Shown here: one piece after another, positions 60,555-64,000 of the stretch
Position numbering within the stretch: position 1 is the first letter of the stretch
Layout: each line of letters opens with the position of its first letter
Assembly (NCBI GenBank): GCA_035638775.1
Contig: DASQZJ010000002.1
Span: 62,001 to 126,000, forward strand
Source: DASQZJ01 sp035638775
GTDB taxonomy: Bacteria > Pseudomonadota > Gammaproteobacteria > UBA5335 > SLRW01
Reading direction: 5' to 3'
DNA length: 64,000 nt
Translations under genes and position numbers: made by a program
The notes under the pieces: model-generated
The model's database searches: none
What the model was told of the DNA's origin: nothing
Seen by the model: only the letters and a program-made list of their open reading frames with translations

Positions 60555-63266
60555 TCAACCAGTGTTGCGCATCCCCTGGGCGATGCCCATGACGGTCTCC
60601 AGCAACGCGTGGAACAGCGCGTGGTCCTCGCGTCCCGTCTCCCGCCAGCGTCGCAGCAGGTCCACCTGCATCAGGCTGACCGGGTCCACGTACGGGTTGC
60701 GCAGCCGGATCGACCGCTGCAGCGTGGGATCGTCGGCGAGCAGCTCGTCGTTGCCCCGCAGCCACAGCAGCCACTCCAGCGTGGTCCCGAACTCCGCTTC
60801 GATGCCCTGCCACAGAGGATGCAACGACGGGTCCACCAGGTCCAGATACCGGCGCGCGATGGCGATGTCGGATTTTGCCAGGACCATCTCGGCATCGCCC
60901 GCGAGGGCGCGGAAGAACGGCCAGGAGCCCGCCATCTCCCGCACCACATCCCGACCGTGCTGGCGGGCGGCGGCCGCGATCCCGGACCCGAGGCCATACC
61001 AGCCGGGGAGCAGGAGCCGCGTCTGGGTCCAGGCGAACACCCAGGGGATCGCCCGCAGGTCCTCGATCCCCGCCCGCTTGCGGCGCGAGGGTGGACGCGA
61101 GCTGATGCGCATGCGCTCGATGACGTCGATGGGAGTCAGCTGGCGGAAAAAATCGACGAAGCCCGCCTGATCGTGCACCAGCGCCCGGTAGGAGCGCACG
61201 CTCTCGTCCGCCAGCGTCTGCATCGCCTCCCCCCAGCCCGGCTCGATCCGGGCCTCCCGGTGGTGCGGCTCGCTGGCACGCACCACGGCGCTCAGCGCCT
61301 GCTCCAGGGTGCGCAGGGCGATCGGTCGCAGGCCGTACTTCTGGTGGATCAGCTCGCCCTGCTCCGTCGCCCTCAGGTGACCGCGCATCGAGCCCGCCGG
61401 GCCGGCGGCGACACCCTGGTCGGTCTTGCCGCTGCCGCGGCTGACGGTGCCGCCGCGCCCATGGAACACGGTCAGGTCGACACCGGCCGCGCCCGTCACC
61501 CGCACCAGCTCCGCGTGTGCGCACTGCACCGCCCAGCGCGAGCCGGCCAGCCCGGCGTCCTTGTTGCTGTCCGAGTAACCGACCATCACCACCTGGCGAT
61601 CGCCGCGCCCACGCAGGTGCCCGGCGTACAGGGGATCCGCCAGCAGCGCCTGCATCACGGCACCGGCGTGTTCGAGATCCTCCCGGGTCTCGAACAGCGG
61701 CGCCACGTCCAGCGGAACGGTCCCGTCCTGCGCCACCAGACCAGCCCAGCGGGCCAGCAGCAGCACGCTCAGGACGTCGTCGACGTCACGGGCCATGCTG
61801 ATGATGTAGGGGCCCACGGCGTCGCGTCCGAAGCGCTCCCGCCCGAGGGCGATCGACCGGAACACGGCCAGGGTGCGCTCGGTCTCCGGGTCCGGCTCCA
61901 CCGGCGGCGGCCGATCCTGCTGCAGCATCTCGCGCAGGCGCCCGGCACGCGCCCCGGGCGCGCGTTCCTGCCACTCGGCGTCGCCCAGCGCCTGGCCCAG
62001 GGCCCGGCGGTGCACCAGCGCGTCCTGGCGCACGTCCAGCGTGAGCAGGTGAAAGCCGAACGTGCGCGTCCGCCGCAGCAGCCGCCGTACGCTGAAAAGA
62101 CCTGCCCGCGAACCCCGGTGCGCCGCCAGGCTCCCGGCGATGATCTCGAGGTCGTGAATGAACTCCTCCGGGTCGCGGTAGCCGCGGTCCTCGTTGCGCG
62201 TGCTGGCCTGCAGCCGCGCGAGGATCAGCTGCAGCAGCACCCGGTAGGGCATCCCGCGGTGCCGTGCCGGGATCGAGCGATGGGCGCGCGGGAAGGCGCC
62301 GGTGTATTCCCCGATCCTCTCGAGCACGGCGGCGGACACGGGAACGCGGCCCTGCGACTGGCTGAGCTGGCGGTAGAGCGCCTCCAGCTCCCGGCGGTAC
62401 AGCTGCATCAGCTGGGCCCGGTGCTGGGACAGCGTGCGCGAGAGGGTGGCGGCGGTGACGTTGGGATTGCCGTCCATGTCCGCCCCCACCCAGGAGGCGA
62501 AGCGCACCAGCGTGGGCAGCTCTTCCGGCACCCGGCCATAATGGCTGCCGACGGCCTCCTCGAGCGCCTCGTAGAAGCGCGGCACCACCGGGTAGAGCAC
62601 GTCCGTGACGTAGAACAGCAGGTTCTCCAGCTCGTCCATGACGGTGGGACGCTCGGAGGGATGGGCCTCGGTCTGCCAGGCCGAGGTCACCTCCACCCGG
62701 ATTCGCTCCAGCGAGCGTCGTTCCTCTTCCGGCAGGCGGCCGCCACCGAGGCGCTCCAGCAGCCGGCGCGCGACCCGCTGGTTCTTCTCCAGCAGGGTGC
62801 GCCGGGTGACCTCCGTCGGGTGGGCCGTGAAGACCGGCTCAATCAGGGTTTCCGACAGCAGCCGCAGGAGCTCGTCATGATCCACTCCCCGGGCGCGGAG
62901 CCGCCCCATGGTGTCCGCCAGGCTCTCCGGCTGCGGGCCGCTGCCTGCCAGAATGTAGTCGCGCCGGCGGCGCACGCGGTGTACGTTCTCGGCCAGGTTC
63001 ACCAGCTCCAGGTAGGACTTGAAGGCGTGCACGACCTCCTCGGCCTCCGCCGGCGGCAGTCCCTGCAGCCGGCGCTCCAGCGACTCGGCCGCGCCCGCGA
63101 CGCCGCCGCGGCGCTCGATCGCCAGGCGGCGGGCCGCCTCCACCCGGTCGAGCAGCGCCTCGCCGCCCTGTTCCGCCAGCACCTCGCCGAGCAGTTCTCC
63201 CAGTGCCCGCACGTCGGCGCGGAGGCCGGCGTCCTTCTCCGGAAAGTCCAGCTCGCTGCGTCGCAT
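60555..63266 (-). CDS. ppc: Phosphoenolpyruvate carboxylase
   Basis: A 903-residue anaplerotic enzyme carboxylating PEP to oxaloacetate. VFTAHPTEVTRRTLL (catalytic His), VGYSDSNKDAGLAGSRWA, FHGRGGTVSRGSGKT and the C-terminal GMRNTG are conserved. The FHGRGG motif ends in SRGSGKT rather than the usual GRGGGPT, a modest variation. GGGAG precedes the ATG. It is divergent from the phosphoesterase gene and possibly co-transcribed with the unknown ferritin-like gene. Confidence 0.96.
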   Translation of the reverse strand: MRRSELDFPEKDAGLRADVRALGELLGEVLAEQGGEALLDRVEAARRLAIERRGGVAGAAESLERRLQGLPPAEAEEVVHAFKSYLELVNLAENVHRVRRRRDYILAGSGPQPESLADTMGRLRARGVDHDELLRLLSETLIEPVFTAHPTEVTRRTLLEKNQRVARRLLERLGGGRLPEEERRSLERIRVEVTSAWQTEAHPSERPTVMDELENLLFYVTDVLYPVVPRFYEALEEAVGSHYGRVPEELPTLVRFASWVGADMDGNPNVTAATLSRTLSQHRAQLMQLYRRELEALYRQLSQSQGRVPVSAAVLERIGEYTGAFPRAHRSIPARHRGMPYRVLLQLILARLQASTRNEDRGYRDPEEFIHDLEIIAGSLAAHRGSRAGLFSVRRLLRRTRTFGFHLLTLDVRQDALVHRRALGQALGDAEWQERAPGARAGRLREMLQQDRPPPVEPDPETERTLAVFRSIALGRERFGRDAVGPYIISMARDVDDVLSVLLLARWAGLVAQDGTVPLDVAPLFETREDLEHAGAVMQALLADPLYAGHLRGRGDRQVVMVGYSDSNKDAGLAGSRWAVQCAHAELVRVTGAAGVDLTVFHGRGGTVSRGSGKTDQGVAAGPAGSMRGHLRATEQGELIHQKYGLRPIALRTLEQALSAVVRASEPHHREARIEPGWGEAMQTLADESVRSYRALVHDQAGFVDFFRQLTPIDVIERMRISSRPPSRRKRAGIEDLRAIPWVFAWTQTRLLLPGWYGLGSGIAAAARQHGRDVVREMAGSWPFFRALAGDAEMVLAKSDIAIARRYLDLVDPSLHPLWQGIEAEFGTTLEWLLWLRGNDELLADDPTLQRSIRLRNPYVDPVSLMQVDLLRRWRETGREDHALFHALLETVMGIAQGMRNTG

Positions 63267-63363
63267 GTCCCGGCTCCCGCTGTATCCGGTTACTTCGCCC
63301 CGGTTGGATTGTAGCTGCCGGGACCGGTTCCGGACGGTATCGTGTGGCCTGCCCTGCGCACGC

Positions 63364-63369
63364 TAGACT
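63364..63369 (+). promoter_or_regulatory. -10 element implying a leaderless phosphoesterase transcript
   Basis: TAGACT ends 6 bp before the ATG at 63376, with no Shine-Dalgarno sequence, so transcription would start at or next to the start codon. Confidence 0.45.
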
Positions 63370-63375
63370 GGCTGC

Positions 63376-63957
63376 ATGCACGAAGGCGTCTCCGAGCCCC
63401 TGGACCTTTCGCACGCGTCGTCCACGACGGTGGCGCTGGTGGCCGATACCCACGGCCAGCTGGATGCGCGCGTGGCCAGGCTGGCCGTGCGCTGCGACGC
63501 GGTGGCCCACGCCGGCGACGTCGGCGCGCGCGCCGTGCTGGACGCGCTGGCCGCCCGCTCGGCACCGGTGCTCGCCGTAAGGGGCAACAACGACGTCCCC
63601 GCCGGGTGGCCGGACGGGGAGCCAGCCCTGGCAGAGACCCTGCCCGCCGTCGCACGGCTGCTGCTGCCCGGCGGCGAGGTCGTGCTCGTGCACGGCGATG
63701 CCTGGCCCGCCGCCCGGCGCCACCGCGGCCTGCGTACGCGCTTTGCCGAAGCGCGGGCCGTGGTCTACGGCCACAGCCATCGCCTTACCGTCGACGAAAG
63801 CGTCCTTCCGTGGCTGCTCAATCCCGGGGCGGCCGGCAGGAGCCGCACCTTCGGCGGCCCCTCCTGTCTCCTCCTGCGGGCCACGCACCGCCGCTGGGAG
63901 GTGACGGCGCACCGCTTCCCGCTTCCCGCCCGGCCGCTCTTGCGGCGCGCCTCGTGA
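63376..63957 (+). CDS. YfcE/MJ0936-family metallophosphoesterase
   Basis: A 193-residue phosphodiesterase of the YfcE type. The metal-binding sites are ADTHGQLD, HAGDVG, VRGNNDVP, LVHGD and GHSHRLTVD. The family acts on model phosphodiesters; a physiological substrate is not known. Divergent from ppc. The stop overlaps a possible GTG start (GTGA) of a gene that leaves the window. Confidence 0.88.
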   Translation: MHEGVSEPLDLSHASSTTVALVADTHGQLDARVARLAVRCDAVAHAGDVGARAVLDALAARSAPVLAVRGNNDVPAGWPDGEPALAETLPAVARLLLPGGEVVLVHGDAWPAARRHRGLRTRFAEARAVVYGHSHRLTVDESVLPWLLNPGAAGRSRTFGGPSCLLLRATHRRWEVTAHRFPLPARPLLRRAS

Positions 63958-64000
63958 GTCCCGGGTGGCTGCCGCGGACGCTGCACCGGTGGGACGTCCC
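63954..64000 (+). CDS. Possible start of next gene (partial)
   Basis: A GTG at 63954 overlaps the phosphoesterase stop and opens a frame reading MSPGWLPRTLHRWDV to the window end. The overlap is like that of other coupled genes here, but 15 codons are too few to identify it. Confidence 0.3.
   Translation, partial: MSPGWLPRTLHRWDV

Overview
The window is about 64 kb of high-GC DNA, coding almost throughout, from a Gammaproteobacterium. The orders rodA-mltB-rlpA-dacA-dat-DUF493-lipB, lptD-surA-pdxA-rsmA-apaH and lgt-thyA-folA all point to that class. GC content, codon use and the gene mix (trehalose synthesis, an M24/dehydratase pair) fit a salt-adapted lineage near Ectothiorhodospiraceae or Chromatiales, but that placement is inference. 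There is no tRNA, rRNA, CRISPR array, insertion sequence or prophage gene that I can see; this is chromosomal core with accessory metabolic islands.

1-14.6 kb is the envelope and essential block: peptidoglycan elongation and remodelling (rodA, mltB, rlpA, dacA), a D-amino-acid transaminase, lipB, the convergent MurNAc-recycling pair amgK-murU, then lptD-surA-pdxA-rsmA-uspA-apaH. 14.6-27.1 kb holds a metallo-beta-lactamase-fold hydrolase, tmcA, lgt-thyA-folA, an operon of enoyl-CoA hydratase, acyl-CoA ligase and rlmI, ppnN, a haloalkane dehalogenase and a membrane protein.

27.2-35.1 kb is the most distinctive region. A large Pat-type protein acetyltransferase is divergent from a tightly coupled operon: AMP-forming acyl-CoA synthetase, 2-oxo-acid dehydrogenase E1 alpha, E1 beta and E2, and a dedicated acyl carrier protein, with no E3. 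The intergenic region carries an FNR-type palindrome about 41 bp upstream of a likely start site. A second Pat paralogue lies 12 kb away (42.3-45.0 kb).

35.1-39.2 kb carries a Cys-rich zinc-ribbon protein, a HAD phosphatase, wrbA with a MarR regulator whose own promoter contains a candidate operator, a PagL-like lipid A deacylase and a PF10118 di-iron-type protein behind a near-consensus promoter with a perfect palindrome. 39.2-54.9 kb is accessory metabolism: a creatinase-fold M24 protein lacking metal ligands with a threonine-dehydratase-like enzyme, a paired acyl-CoA dehydrogenase set, a GST-like protein, a sphingosine-1-phosphate-lyase-like PLP enzyme, a thioesterase, a DUF985 cupin, a TSUP permease and a PAS-GGDEF diguanylate cyclase.

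54.9-64 kb holds a GH15-otsA-glk trehalose/glucose cluster with no otsB in view, an unknown ferritin-like protein, ppc and a YfcE-type phosphoesterase. Several genes (lgt, the TSUP permease, the phosphoesterase) have a -10 hexamer only 6-8 bp from the ATG, suggesting leaderless mRNAs.
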